From the NCBI GenBank assembly GCA_964035545.1, contig OZ037769.1:16414633-16478632 (forward strand): a stretch of DNA of 64,000 nt, read 5' to 3'. The DNA is from Bugula neritina (lineage: Eukaryota > Bryozoa > Gymnolaemata > Cheilostomatida > Bugulidae). Positions within the stretch are counted from its first letter, which is position 1. Each line of letters begins with the position of its first letter. The notes beneath the pieces are model-generated. The model saw only the letters and a program-made list of their open reading frames with translations. It ran no database searches and was not told where the DNA came from. The position numbers were made by a program, and so were the translations under genes. This document shows, piece by piece, positions 24,175-36,410 of this stretch.

Positions 24175-26252
24175 CTACTTTAGAGTGTGACTCCAGTTGA
24201 TGGGGGTGTAGCGTAACGCCTCGTTCTCAAACTTGTTGTCTTGCTGAATTTGATATAGTTTTCTGGCCCAACCTTCTTCCATTAGCTACAATAAAAACCA
24301 ATTTTATAGATGAATAACAATCAACAAACCATATAATAAAATAAATAATAATAATAAATAATGATCAATATAGAGTAATAATAAAAAACAAAAATATATG
24401 AATATATATAACCATGAGTGTGAGTTTGGGTACAGTGAGTTAGGGGGCGTAGCAGTGACCCACCGTCTTATTGTGGTCTCTGTACTGCATAAGGTACATA
24501 GTCTTGTTCCTATGATCCACGGAGTCTCTGTACAGACAGTCATTGTCGTATGCTATGGACGTCTGACTCTCCTTTGAGTTCTCCACCCACGAGTTCTTCT
24601 TGCTCGCCCAGTAGTCACTCATCTGCTGCTTCAGCGTCTCTCTCGTCCTCTTCCTGTCAGACAGCACACATTACATAATAACCTGCTGGCAGCATGCATT
24701 ACTATGCTGGCAGCATTAGACCAATCAGCAGCGTAAAGAGTCTAACCACTTATACCACACATCAAGTAACGGCTTTTTAAAACTTCGCTTTAATTTTTGT
24801 TTCTCAAGGAATAGAAATACTTTAGATGGAGCAGTTTATAGTTGCTGGCTTATCACAACATTCATGCTCCAGGTCATAGGTTCAAATCCCATAAAAGATG
24901 CTTCTGATGTCAGGAAGGGCACCTGATCAAGGTTGCTGACATGACGTGAAGCACATGTAAATTTTTATTATTAGTATTCTTGCAGAGATAGAGCCAGCTT
25001 ATAGCTCACACAGTGTGATATACAACATGACTATTGTGCTGAATAATTTTAGTAGTTGTCTATGCATCTAACAAGGATGTTCACCACTAATTGGTTTTAC
25101 TTGCACTAGTCTGTGCAACTACTGAGAATTATCTGCTCCTTGCAAATACAAATTAAATGTATATCTTCCATTCAGTGAACTCAAAATTAATTGTCAAGGA
25201 ATCTAAATCCTTGCACTTGGTACAAATTCAAACTGCTCCAACTTTAACAAATGTATAAAATGACTGAATGACATTTCCAGACTCTGCGTGTATTGACAAT
25301 TTTCATGTAGCATTTCCTACAGAATTTGAAAAAATTCTTTCATCAATTAGAAGAAAATATGACAGAAGAATTTTCTCAACAGATTTACATACAAAATTAA
25401 GCCTAGTAGATCTACAAAATGAAAGAAGAGATTTACTCTGACATGGGTTACCTGTAAACAGATAAACAGTTAGGTGGAACAGTTGCAGGTGGCCTAACAG
25501 CCTCTCAGTCAGTTGAGTGAAGTGTTACATAATCACCTCTGACTGAACAACCTTCAAGTTTACTGTAAGTGAAACTTATGAATGCTTTGTATGCAGGAAG
25601 CCAACCAAATAACCTCAACAAGGTTGAGTGGATACTAGTGTTGGACTTCATTAGACCATGACACTGTAGTAAATCAAGCTATTGTCTGCTGCTGTTTTAT
25701 TTATAAGGTACAAAAGTTCAGAAAAATTGCTGCTGCAAGACTTTAAATTTACTTTGAGGATTAGAAAATACTTTGACAGCGAAATTCTTACCTGTAGTCT
25801 TCTTTCTCGGCAGCAGAACCGTAGAAGGCCTTAGACCAAGTTCCGTGATATCTGTACCACTCTCTCTGCTGCATCATGTTACGCCTCCTCTCATTGTGCC
25901 AGTGGGGCTCTATGGTTTCTAGGCTCGTAGTGAGTCGCTGGGGAGGGGGAGGCTGCAAGGGGTTCACACGAGGGGGCACCTTCGCACCTGTCTGTTTCTC
26001 TGTTATGAATGGTGGATAGACGTCGTATGCTGCCCTTTTGTAGGTGTGGGCGTGTGCCCCGTAGTCGTAACTAGTCAGTAATGTCTTGGAGAGATTTGCT
26101 GGAGCGGATTTGTTCCTAGTTGAAGTGTCTACTACCTTTATAATGGTTGGTGATTTATTATACTTGACAGAGGGTGCAGGTGACATGTGTATGGGGGTGC
26201 TTGCAGGTGCTATTTTTGGCAATGACATGCCTATCACAGCTCCGGTGCTCAT
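24175..26252 (-). CDS. unrecognised Trp/Tyr/Lys-rich protein, possible ciliary protein
   Basis: Three coding exons join in phase: 26252-25792, 24653-24464 and 24285-24175, giving 253 residues and a TAG stop. The first in-frame ATG is at 26252 (MSTGAVIGMSLPK). The first exon extends to an acceptor at about 26300, and a 28-base phase-compatible exon may lie near 27545-27518, so untranslated or longer 5' ends are likely. The protein has a Pro/Lys-rich N-terminus, then a Trp/Tyr/basic middle (QREWYRYHGTWSKAFYG), then a charged helical C-terminus (KQQMSDYWASKKNSW ... LMEEGWARKLYQIQQDNKF). There is no signal peptide or membrane segment. I do not recognise the family. Its style and an upstream RFX X-box suggest an axonemal protein, but that is inference. 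Confidence 0.75.
24832..24975 (+). mobile_element. tRNA-headed SINE candidate
   Basis: The head has an A-box-like tagttgctggc and a good B-box ggttcaaatcc (about 24883-24893) at roughly tRNA spacing. The body then contains gatgtcaggaagggcacctg, similar in form to the conserved core of cephalopod SINEs (aaggaagggcatcc). The tail is A/T-rich (tttttattattag). It sits inside the largest intron of the unrecognised gene. No target duplication was resolved. Confidence 0.5.
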
Positions 26253-26309
26253 TTTAGAGTTGCCCTGACTGGGTACCGTCACTTTGCAGAAACCACAGTC
26301 TACAATAAG

Positions 26310-28680
26310 GAGTAACTATGAGATACTCAGGTTATGTTTAGTCAGCATCTAATGGTGCACCTGCCACAACTTGTCACAAGGTGTCACAAGGTGTCAGACA
26401 AGCACTTCCTGTGTCTAAACAATGGCATACAACAGCTACATCTGATGCCAAACTGTCCATCAAAATGATAAACTAAGATGAGCCAGCTATGTGACAACTT
26501 GTCAACATCTAATAGGAAAAGTTTTCCATGATTAGCCTCAGGAGTTGTCTTACTTTTACAGAGTGATAACTTGGTCACATGACATTAATGTATGATACAG
26601 TACAGACATGAGATGTCTATGGTGAAATACATTTGTTGTTGGATTATAATTTAGGTTGTTTAAAGTCTACTACAGTTTGAGTTATAAAATGCAGTTATTC
26701 ACCAAGTAATCAATTTCACTCAGGAAGACAGAAAATTTTATTTGAAACCGTATCATGATTCACTAAACAAAGGACGCGCAGGTAGACAAATATCACCATC
26801 AAACCAATAGTTTATTGCGTACATAGAATATACTTGAATACTTCAAGTCAATATTTAATCAGCTTCTGATAACAGAATTAAAATCAAATTTGACTAATCT
26901 TGTTTGTGTATTGCTAACTGTGACAATCAATATTTGAACTATTATAATTCTAATAGTCTGGTCTTTGTTTGCCAGGTTTTACAAAAATTTTAATAATTAT
27001 TATTTTAATAAGAAAAGTTACAAACCAATTAAAAAACACTAAAAAAACTTTTTAAATAGAGATTAGGTAACACAAGTTAAAAGATCTTTTCATAAAAATA
27101 ATTCTAAGCTTTTCAACTGTTCATCACAGCAGCTTTTCTTACTATAATTAAAGTTAATAAGATTTCTACATCCTTGTACAGACTACACAACACAAAATTC
27201 AAAGTGACTGAAGTTAAAACCTTAAGCTAAATCTTGGAATAAGTTTTAAGATATCTAACTTCAAAAATTCGGCCTCTTTCTCATCCAACTAGTAATATGA
27301 TTAGAATGATTGATCAAGTGAAAGCCTTAAAGGTTATACCAACTTCAAACTATTAATAAATTCCTTCATTTCCTGGTAATACGACATTTTATGTACAATT
27401 CATTAAATACAGTGTAACGCGCAGGTCTGTATAATATTCCAGTAGCTTGTGATATGCGATACAAAATTAGTTGGTGTGCAGTATAAATACTTATGGTGTG
27501 CTTACAATGTGTCTTCTTACCGATTGAAACAGTCTGACTATTTCTCTTCTGCACGTAAATTATTTACTGGAAAATCAAAATGCCCCAACAGTTGATGCAT
27601 TGTTAAGTTAATATCACTTGTTAGGGTACCCTTTTATAGTCAAACTGAAAATCATGAAGGTATAAAGGCAACTTTAAACAAATGTTCTGTTTCCCCCAGC
27701 AAATGCTAATAAACATTCTATTCAGCTACAATAGCAAAAAGTTTTAATCCTATTTTTTGGATTGCAGCTATAGCTAGCAACTAATTGTATACTCTTTGTG
27801 ATTGCAAGCTGTTCCAGCCAACCAAAGCATTTTAATAAATTAACTCTCCCCATGTCTATATTACTGGAAAACCTGAAATACCCTATATATAAACATAATA
27901 TATTGCATATATATAATATTATTTATGAAGAAAATTGATTTTACAAAAACTTCAACTGTGCAGCTAGGCTTTTCAAACAATATAGTTTTGAGACCAATTC
28001 TTAACAACTACCCTACCGGTAAAAAACACCCTTTGGAGTATTGTTCAAACCAAATACTACTTTAATGTAAAAATTGAACAAAAGTTATTGAATTACATAA
28101 TTTTTGTTTGCTGTGTAATTAAATTAAAACAACTTGCTTTATGCAGCACTTTCAACAGTTTTTGATGCAACCAGCTATTGAAAAGTAAAGAATTCATTTA
28201 CATTCGACAGAAGTTGCCCCTAGAATGGTTACCTGGTAAATGGAAACCTGGAAATTCAGGCATTGCTGCTGTGTGTTTGACAATCCTTCAGTTAGCTAAC
28301 TTGACTCATGAGTCATGCATACAGTATTAAACTTATACTACTACACAGAAAGTGGCAGCTAGATGCAGGTGCTCTATGGTGCTCTATATGTAGAATAACT
28401 GCTTATTATATGATCTGACTGTCCTAACTATTGGATGTAAACTTGAATAGACCTGTCAGTTAAAGATAATAAATATTAGTGGAAGTAGACAAAAGGTGAC
28501 AATAGACTACTTACACAGTGTCCGGGTACAATATTTGTCAACTGGCAGCGGCTTAGTGTGGAGGCAGCACTTTATTTGTTAGGCCATAATATATCTTAAT
28601 ACATGCCCGTCTATAATACACTGATGGATATCTCTAATATGCGTACACAATGAACCCAATAAATTATATTTCGCCCGATG
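26310..28680. other. long 5' intron region of the unrecognised gene
   Basis: AT-rich sequence with no protein recognised. It appears to be the 5' intronic part of the gene at 24175-26252. A possible 28-base exon lies at about 27518-27545 (acceptor acgtgcag, donor CG/gtaaga in gene sense), and a possible first non-coding exon ends at a GTAAGT donor near 28514. Both are inferred only from splice-like sequences and phase. Confidence 0.35.
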
Positions 28681-28684
28681 ACTG

Positions 28685-28697
28685 GTTGCTAGGAGAC
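28685..28697 (-). promoter_or_regulatory. RFX-type X-box
   Basis: GTTGCTAGGAGAC fits the X-box pattern RYYNYY-N1-RRNRAC at every position. It lies about 60-170 bases upstream of the putative first exon (ending near 28514) of the minus-strand gene at 24175-26252. RFX factors drive cilium genes through this element in many animals. The site is seen directly; its use is inference. Confidence 0.5.
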
Positions 28698-28699
28698 CG

Positions 28700-30648
28700 T
28701 TAAACTACTCGTACGCGATATTATACTGATTATGATTTCTTAGCGAATGTTGAAAGAGCACAAAGGTAGCGAATATTTGATAAAAGATTGAATTGAAAAG
28801 GGTCGATATGCTGATATAATATGAAACAATAAAGTGTAACGTAATACAAAACAAAGTTCTGAGTTTAAATTAATCTGTTATGAACAAGTATGTAATAGGG
28901 TAGGTACAACAGGAGTGTATACAGAAAAAGTAGACAAGGGAAAAACCTCAATCATTTACCACCCCACCAGATTTTAATATGCTTTGTTTCAATATTCCAC
29001 AGTTGCTATCATCAACTTTTTTCCTGTGAATATTACTTAAAGTATTGAATTATTAAATATTCATTAAAATTATATAGCAAATATTGATCCGTGAATGTTT
29101 TAGTAGATCCACTCTACAGTCTGTGCAATATTTTATTTCGTGCAACTTTCTAAAAGATATCCAACTCTATACTTTATGTTACTATTCAGGCAGTGTTTAA
29201 TGTAAACAAAGCTGCTAGATTACACACGCTTATCACAACACATGTGCTAACATTCTGGCACCTTTTTGTAAAGTGCAGCATTCATAACTTGGGCAGCGAT
29301 AAGTTATTGTGAGAGCAATGCATACCTCACTTCAGCACAAACATTGTAATTTATTAGTTTGTGCAACACTACAGTATACATGTATACTTTTTATACAGTC
29401 ATGGCATTTTGGCAGGTGTCACAAAGTGAGTGCAAGTGTTGCCATGGAGATACCGTAGGAGTTGTCTCTCTAAAATTATGCTATCCAGGAAATAATTATA
29501 TTGGGCTCAATACAACTGGCCTTTATCTAAGAGTCATATTTTAATATAAGGCCAAGTTGTTGCTCAGTAAAAGTTTCACACATCAACCAAAGAATAATCT
29601 AGAAAATCTTCTCAAAACAACTGATTCATCTGTCACAGTACACTGCGTAACCAGAGAGTTCATAGAATTAAGGCCATGTTTTGGCCCACTGTGAAATTGA
29701 TGAAAGTGATAAACCCTATTAAGCCTAGATCTGAATTTATAGTGTGTGAATTCCCTCTGCATCTATACTAATTATACGAGTTGATATTGTATCATAACAA
29801 GTTCCATACTAATTAATATTGTAATAAAGACATCTGGTTCCCATGAATTTCTCAAGAATAATTTATTATACAATTTCGACATAACAGAGCATTCAGTCAA
29901 CACACAGTAAATCTACAATTATACACACTGACATGCAGTAATAAAGTAATGACCATTTCTACCAACAGATAAAAGATACACTTGACACAGTATAATAGAA
30001 ATTTCAACTTACAAGTAGCAATTAAAGGCTAAGTGTTGGATTAGTTGGTTATACTTTATATCAAGTATCAGAATTGACACTTTCTCTGAAAGGAATGACT
30101 GATGGAAGCAGGTGCTTGGCAAGTGACAAAACAAAAACCACTGTCCTTTATGTAACTGATAGCTTAAGGCTTGTAACAGCATTACTATTTGGGTAGGGAG
30201 TACTCAAATGACACACTACAAGTATAGGCCACGGAACCAGGCTATGGTAAATGTGAGACTGCATAGCAGACAGGTTATAACAGTCTATACAAGTTCCCGA
30301 ATATAATGTCCAGACAAAGTAGTGAATCCACTTTTACTGTTTTTATCATAGACTGAGGCGCTAGCCAAAACAGACAAATGCATGAGTTTCATTTGTATAG
30401 AAAAAGGGTTATAGAGAGAATCGAGTACAACCGAACTCAACAACTCGAACTATGGACATAGACTCGACAATAAAGCTAGGTTCACCTCCATTCGAATATC
30501 ATATATTACAGAAATATAAATTAATTCTACCATAAACTGGTTTCCTATAAAAGTAAAAAGTCACTGATAGTCGGTAAAGAAATTCTCTATAAAAGCCTTA
30601 GAGTTCAAACAGACTGAGCAAAAGATAAGGGGGGGCGTAGCAATCCTG
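28700..30648. other. intergenic region upstream of X-box and downstream of ACAD9
   Basis: AT-rich sequence between the putative 5' end of the unrecognised gene and the ACAD9 stop codon. I see no conserved coding sequence and no RNA gene. The part near 30.6 kb should contain the ACAD9 3' untranslated region. Confidence 0.45.
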
Positions 30649-33600
30649 TCACCAATTCCTTTGCAGACAGCTAGTGGCAAAGTAGCCCTTCTCTTTCACC
30701 ATCTGATCTCCAATGTGTCTGTATAACTCATCCGCATTGTCAGACGTTTCTACAGCACAGAGTCAATAGGAGAGTAAAGAGAAGGCAACTCTGAACATTA
30801 CAGTATCACTTCATATCCGACTGAAACTCACTGAACAGAAGTTGTAATTGTTAGTAAATATTATTTCCAGCAAATTGTCTTTGAAACTGTAAAATAATTT
30901 TGCCTCCATCGGGATTCGAACCGCAGACTTCTAATTTTCTAGCTAAACATTACACCACAGGGGCAACTGGCTAAATTCAACAATACAGAAACAAATTGAT
31001 TTCAAATTATCATTCTTACAGAAATATTTTTCACCCCAAACCCTGTTTCAAAATCAACCAATCAAAAGGCAGAATAAAACTTCTCTACTAGATCTAATAG
31101 ACTCACTGTCTTCATATAGTGTGAGTTCATCTAAGTTTAGCTTCAGTCTCCGCCCGGCTTCATAGCAGAACGCTTGGGCCAGAAATTTCTACAAATGAAA
31201 CAAACTAGAGCAACTCTTAACTTGCACAACAGAAATAAAGAGAACAACTCCTAATAATTATGCCCCTAAAAAATGATCAAGAGAAGGTAATTTCCAATTG
31301 CTATATGATAAAATTAACACTCAAGAAATAACAATTCCTAACAGATGTATTTGCACCTCATTACTGAAAAGTAGATCAACTTTACTAAATAAACATAGAA
31401 TTAGGGCTATGTTCACTAATAAATTTATTATTCTCAGACTAATGAGGAGTCACCTTACCTCATGTTCATTGTGAGGAAGACCTATAGCAAGTGATCTACT
31501 AGCACGAGATAGCACGGCTGTCATCCCGTATAAATCTATCACCACATCGGTTAGTCTTGCTAAGTGTACCTGTTTGTCCACAACACCCTGGGGGATACAA
31601 TGTGGAGAGGTTAAGAGTTGTCTACCTTTCAGACAACTTAGCATCAGTCTACGAGTGCTACCTAACTATCACAACACAACATCTCACAGAGTGTTTACCT
31701 TCTTGTATACTGATAGAATGAACTGTAAGGCGTGTTTAAACTGTTTGGTATAAGACTCCATAGCTTCTGCCTCTTTCTAAAACAGATAGAATATCTACCT
31801 GTAGTATAACATGTACACACCTGTAGTATAACATGTACACACATATAGTATAACATGTACACACCTGCAGTATAACATGCACACACCTGTAGTGTAGGGT
31901 GTACACACCTGTAGTATAACGTGTACATACCTGTAGTGTAGGATGTACATGCTCATACAACAGCCAAGTGCTCTTCTTAGAATTCTTCTCCTGGTATCTC
32001 TCTCTCAACAGTTTACCAACAAACAGGAAGTTCTTCATCGGGCTGTTGAGTTTACTACAACATACATTATAATATACTTACTATAACTTCACTATGTACT
32101 TACTATTCACTTACTTTACTATGTATTTACTGTAACTTACCTCACTGTATACTTACTATATTATAATTTACTGTATACTAACTATACACTTACTTAAAAC
32201 TACCTTACAATACACTTACCATACTATATATTTACCTGGCTATACACTTACTATAAACTTACTATACACTTACTATAACTTACCTCACTACATCTTTATA
32301 ATAACTTGTGGCGGAGTCAATGCCAGTCAAAGAGACGTACATTCGAAGGATCTCATTGGTTCCTTCAAATATCGGGAGAATTCTGGCGTCACGGAGATAT
32401 CTCTCATACGGGTAGTCCTTCATGTACCCCAGACCACCCAGTATCTGTAGACAGTCACTGACTATCAGCCACGTGTTCTCCGAGCTGTATATCTGGTGGC
32501 AGACAAAACAAGCACCTGTTAGAGTAGAGAAACAACTACTTGCTGCAGCATGTCAAATGTCACCCACTATTAGAGTATTTCCATATATTCAAATATAAAA
32601 CAAACTCTGATTCTATTACTGTACGTCTGCATGGTATAAAATGACTCATCACAGTAGTAAGTTGGTAGTCAGACATAGAACAACGTCAGTCTTGAAAGGA
32701 AGTCAACAACTTTAATCAAAGAACGTTTAGCAACTAAGCCACTCAGCAATAAAACAAACATCCTCCCACCAAAAAGAAGTCAGCGAGATTAGGTCAGCAG
32801 GAAGAGAAAAGAGTCAGCACCTTGACAACGGCAGCCTCAAGGGAGGCGTCAGGTTTCTGGTAACTGTCGATGATGCCGGCAGTCATGTACGACATGGACT
32901 CCATCGCGTATATCGACACGGCCATCTTGGCAAACTTCTGACGAATCAGCTCAAACTCAATGATCTCTTTATCAAACTGTTTACGAGTCATTGCGTGTTC
33001 CATAGTTTGCCCCAGGAGCTTGCGGAGAGCTCCGGCACACGACGTGCCCATGCTGAACCTGCCGCTGTTGAGAATGTTCATAGCGACCTTGAACCCACCG
33101 CCAACCTCTCCTAGGACGTTCTCCACGGGCACCGGAGTGTTGTCAAAGTGCAGTTCACAGGCTAAGAATATAAAGTGAGAAACATGAGTGTCTGAGGGAA
33201 AGCCTGAGTTCTCAAACAAAGAGTTAAAAAAATGTTTCATAAAATTCATACCGTGGGCTGAATGTTGACAATAAGGCTATAGACTAGTGCAAAGTATGCA
33301 GAACATACTAACTGTAAGTTACATAGTTGTTATACTTACACTGTAACTAGGGAGTTGTCTCTACTTACTATTAGATCCCCGAATACCAAGTTTATCTTCT
33401 GGTGGTCCATTGGTTACACCCCCGAACCCCCTCTCTACTATAAATGCTGTGATTTTGTTCTCAACTGTGCCCTGCAAAGTGTGTAGAGGTGGTGAAAGAC
33501 AACTTTAACAGCATCTTGGTAATATTAATACAGAGAGAATACAACTCCAACAGCACAGTATCAAACAGAGATATATAAATTTGAACGGCTGGAATATAAT

Positions 33601-35967
33601 AATATAATTACAATGTCAATAGTACGGGTAGCATACAAGTCAAGACGCGTGACAAGGGAAAGACAAATCTAGCAGTACCTGGGCAGAGTATCAAAATTAA
33701 ATACCAACAACAGCAAGAATAAGGAAATTTGAATAAACAATAAATAAAAAGGTAATCGGCAAAGATTTAGAAATTACAGTGAAACAACTACTTGGAGAAA
33801 CAGCCAACATGTTATGTCTATAGATGAAGATATTTATAGATATAGAGGAAGGTAATTATAAATATAGATTAAGCTAAATATAGATATATATGGATGTATT
33901 TATAGATATAGAAAGAGCTATTTATAGATATGAAGCTATAAATACGCACCAGGTCAGTTTTCACAGGAGTCTTGGCAAACACGGTAAACACGTCGGCCAG
34001 TCCTCCGTTAGATATCCAGATCTTAGACCCGTTGAGTGTGTAGTGCTTCTGGTCTACAGAGAGCGTCGCTGACGTCTGGATAGAGGCAGCGTCACTCCCG
34101 CTGTCACAAGTGAATTATAAACAGCAACCATACAATGCTCATGTTTTAAAGAGCATTAGCAAAGCTAAGTTGAATCAAGTTCTAATTCTTGAAAGAGTCT
34201 GACTGAAAATTTTATTATTTAAATGGCGGAGAGACTCAAGGTGACGCGTCAGTACTGAGTAGCAATGACTCATCAGAATTTAGAGAAACTCAACGAATCA
34301 GCACAGCAAAGTGAACTTTTACATTCCACTTTTTACATCACGACATTGAGAAGAAAACTTCAACATCTCCAAACATGGTTTCTTTTCACTCTAAAAATCA
34401 TGAGTCATACTTCCTCTAGTTGAATATATATAAGGTCACTATGAGGTCAGCATAAGGTCAGCATAAGGTCACTATGAGGTCACCATAAGGTCACTATGAG
34501 GTCACCAACCTGGAGGGCTCTGTGAGACAGAAGGCAGCCAGCTGTTCTCCAGTGGCCAGTCTGGGTAGATACTTTTCCTGCTGTTCCTTAGTACCGGCAA
34601 TGAGTATACCCTACAAGGTGTGATAACTCCCACATTGAGAATACACATGCTGATACTGTCACTATTTAGCATAAACTAAACAGTCATAATAAAATTTTAG
34701 TGCTGACAAAATTTAAATAAATATTCTGATTACTATTAAACTAATAAACAAAATAAATGAAAATATAACAAAAGCTGGAAAGCAATTTTTAGTAGAAATA
34801 GAGTGGGTTTAATTTTATTGTCGCATGACTAATATGTTAACAATATTAAGCTTGTAAGGGGCTAAAATAACAGAGGTGGGATCAGTATAAACTATTCACT
34901 AAAGAGAGAGCAACTCCCACAGTACCTTCAACCCGATAGACTGGTGAGCAGCCAGAGTTACACTCAGAGCTCCATCTCTCCCGGTCACCTCGGCTATCCT
35001 CGCGTACTTAGTGGCGTTGAGATTCAAACCTCCTGTTTTGAATAGAGATATGACTATACTACATTAGAGCCAGTATAGGGTTTAGCAACTATACATTGCA
35101 GTAAGTGTATATTGTTGTAGTAAGTGTATAATATAGTAGTAATCATGTAGTAGTAAGTATATATAGTAGTAAGTAAGTATATATGTTATAGTAAGTACAT
35201 GCTGTAGTAAATGTATATTATAGTAAGCAAGTATATGTCACAGTAAGTACATATTATAATAAGTAAATATTATAGTAAATACATGGAGTAGTAAGTACTA
35301 AGTATATTTTATGGTAAGTATATATTACAGTAAGTACATGTTGCAGTAAGTAAACACACACCATACTCCTCTGGAATCTGCAGGCCAAACAGTCCAAGAG
35401 ATTTCATCACATCCAAAACATCTGCTGGTATTTTAGCCTCTCTGTCGATTGAAGTTGAATCAACTAAAACAATTCAGACAACAATTGTTAGCACAGCTAC
35501 ACCAGCTACATTTAATGCTTCACCTGACTCAACGAACACTAAAGTTGTATCAAGGTATGTAGTTATCAACTCACGATTGTCAAAGAACCTTTCAATAGGC
35601 TCCACCATGGCTTCCAACTCTGCCAGCTCCTCTTTCTCGCACACCTCTGGGAATATTAGCATCGTCTGCAAAAAAGGAAGAAGTTTCATAGGTTACTAGA
35701 AAACTTCTCAATAGTTTGAAGGAGACTAGTCAGTGTTTTTCGAACGTTTACCTCATCATAACTTCCTCTAAACAGAGATTTTATAAAAGGAGTATTTTCC
35801 ACAGGACGTTTGTCAAACTCTTTTTCAACAAACACTTGATTTGCTTTGGCAGGTTTATTCATGTCTGGCATGAGGCGTCTGCACAAAGCGGCACGAGTGC
35901 TGAAACAGGAAATGGCTGTCCGAGAAGATGAGAGTATTTGCAGCCTCCATAGCTTTCCCAACATCAT
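30649..35967 (-). CDS. ACAD9: acyl-CoA dehydrogenase family member 9, mitochondrial
   Basis: ACAD9 is a mitochondrial FAD-dependent acyl-CoA dehydrogenase that also acts as an assembly factor for complex I. The start at 35967 gives an arginine/serine-rich presequence ([20 protein letters not shown]). Exons follow at about 35967-35752, 35665-35570, 35465-35360, 35035-34925, 34610-34507 ([10 protein letters not shown]), 34104-33950 ([20 protein letters not shown]), 33475-33370 ([18 protein letters not shown]), 33160-32820 ([16 protein letters not shown]), 32490-32287 ([31 protein letters not shown]), 32058-31944, 31775-31700, 31590-31458 ([17 protein letters not shown]), 31187-31109 and 30752-30649. 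The wording is closer to ACAD9 than to VLCAD, especially [11 protein letters not shown] and the C-terminal half. Several introns carry donor-anchored repeats. Confidence 0.93.
30899..30966 (-). pseudogene. tRNA-like sequence (decayed tRNA or SINE head)
   Basis: The minus strand reads GCCCCTGTGGTGTAATG ... GGTTCGAATCC ... TGGAGGC. It has a perfect B-box and an acceptor stem that pairs with one mismatch and two G-T pairs. The T-stem and anticodon stem pair poorly, so a working tRNA is unlikely. It lies in the last ACAD9 intron. Confidence 0.35.
31795..31943 (-). repeat. 20-bp donor-anchored array in ACAD9 intron
   Basis: In ACAD9 sense the exon ends CCTACACTACAG and the intron opens GTATGTACACG. 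About seven further 20-base units of the form GT(A/G)TGTACA(C/T)G...TA(C/T)(A/T)CTACAG follow. Each unit junction CTACAG/GTGTGTAC repeats the authentic exon-donor junction. The reading frame stays open through the whole array. Confidence 0.85.
32045..32286 (-). repeat. 11-bp array of GTAAGT donor motifs in ACAD9 intron
   Basis: In ACAD9 sense the exon ends GATGTAGTGAG at 32287. The intron begins GTAAGTTATA, GTAAGTGTATA, GTAAGTTTATA, GTAAGTGTATA and then decays into longer variants. The strong donor sequence GTAAGT is therefore repeated about every 11 bases from the true donor onward. Confidence 0.85.
34432..34506 (-). repeat. short tandem repeat next to ACAD9 donor
   Basis: Alternating aaggtcactatg and aggtcaccat units of about 15-16 bases start within a few bases of the donor of the exon encoding [10 protein letters not shown]. 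The match of the unit to the exon-donor junction is weaker than in the other arrays. Confidence 0.65.
35090..35355. repeat. degenerate (agtaagtatat)n repeat in ACAD9 intron
   Basis: Diverged units of agtaagta(t/c)at with spacers of varied length fill the intron between exons near 35035 and 35360. On the transcribed strand the motif reads TACTTACT, so here the donor-like sequence is antisense. Confidence 0.7.
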
Positions 35968-36410
35968 CACTTGTGTGTCACAGTTACTGTAAAAATAATA
36001 TCCCACTGATTAGTAATGCACAAATTTAAACAAACTGGAATAATTTGAAATCCTATAGCTACAATATATTGGATTATTATATTCCAATTATTTGAAAAAA
36101 AATTCCATAAAGAATGCCTATTTATAGTAGCGAGTTGAAGGCATAAAATTTGATACTATATATTAGAATATTGATACAAATATTAGAACTGCATTACGCC
36201 ACTAGCAATGGTAAAGATGACGTTTCACCTAGATGGAGCGTAGATAAAGTAGTACTAATACTAGAGTAAAAGACAGAGACGTTTGACTTCATGAATCTAA
36301 AATAAAAATCAATTTGAAAATGAAAATCATCATGGTACTCATAATAATAATGATAATCACCAGCATCACCATGATGATCACGATCAACCATCATCACCAT
36401 CACGACCAAC

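Noticed and set aside
30899-30966. Functional tRNA gene
   Set aside because: B-box is perfect but T-stem and anticodon stem have several mismatches; kept only as tRNA-like.
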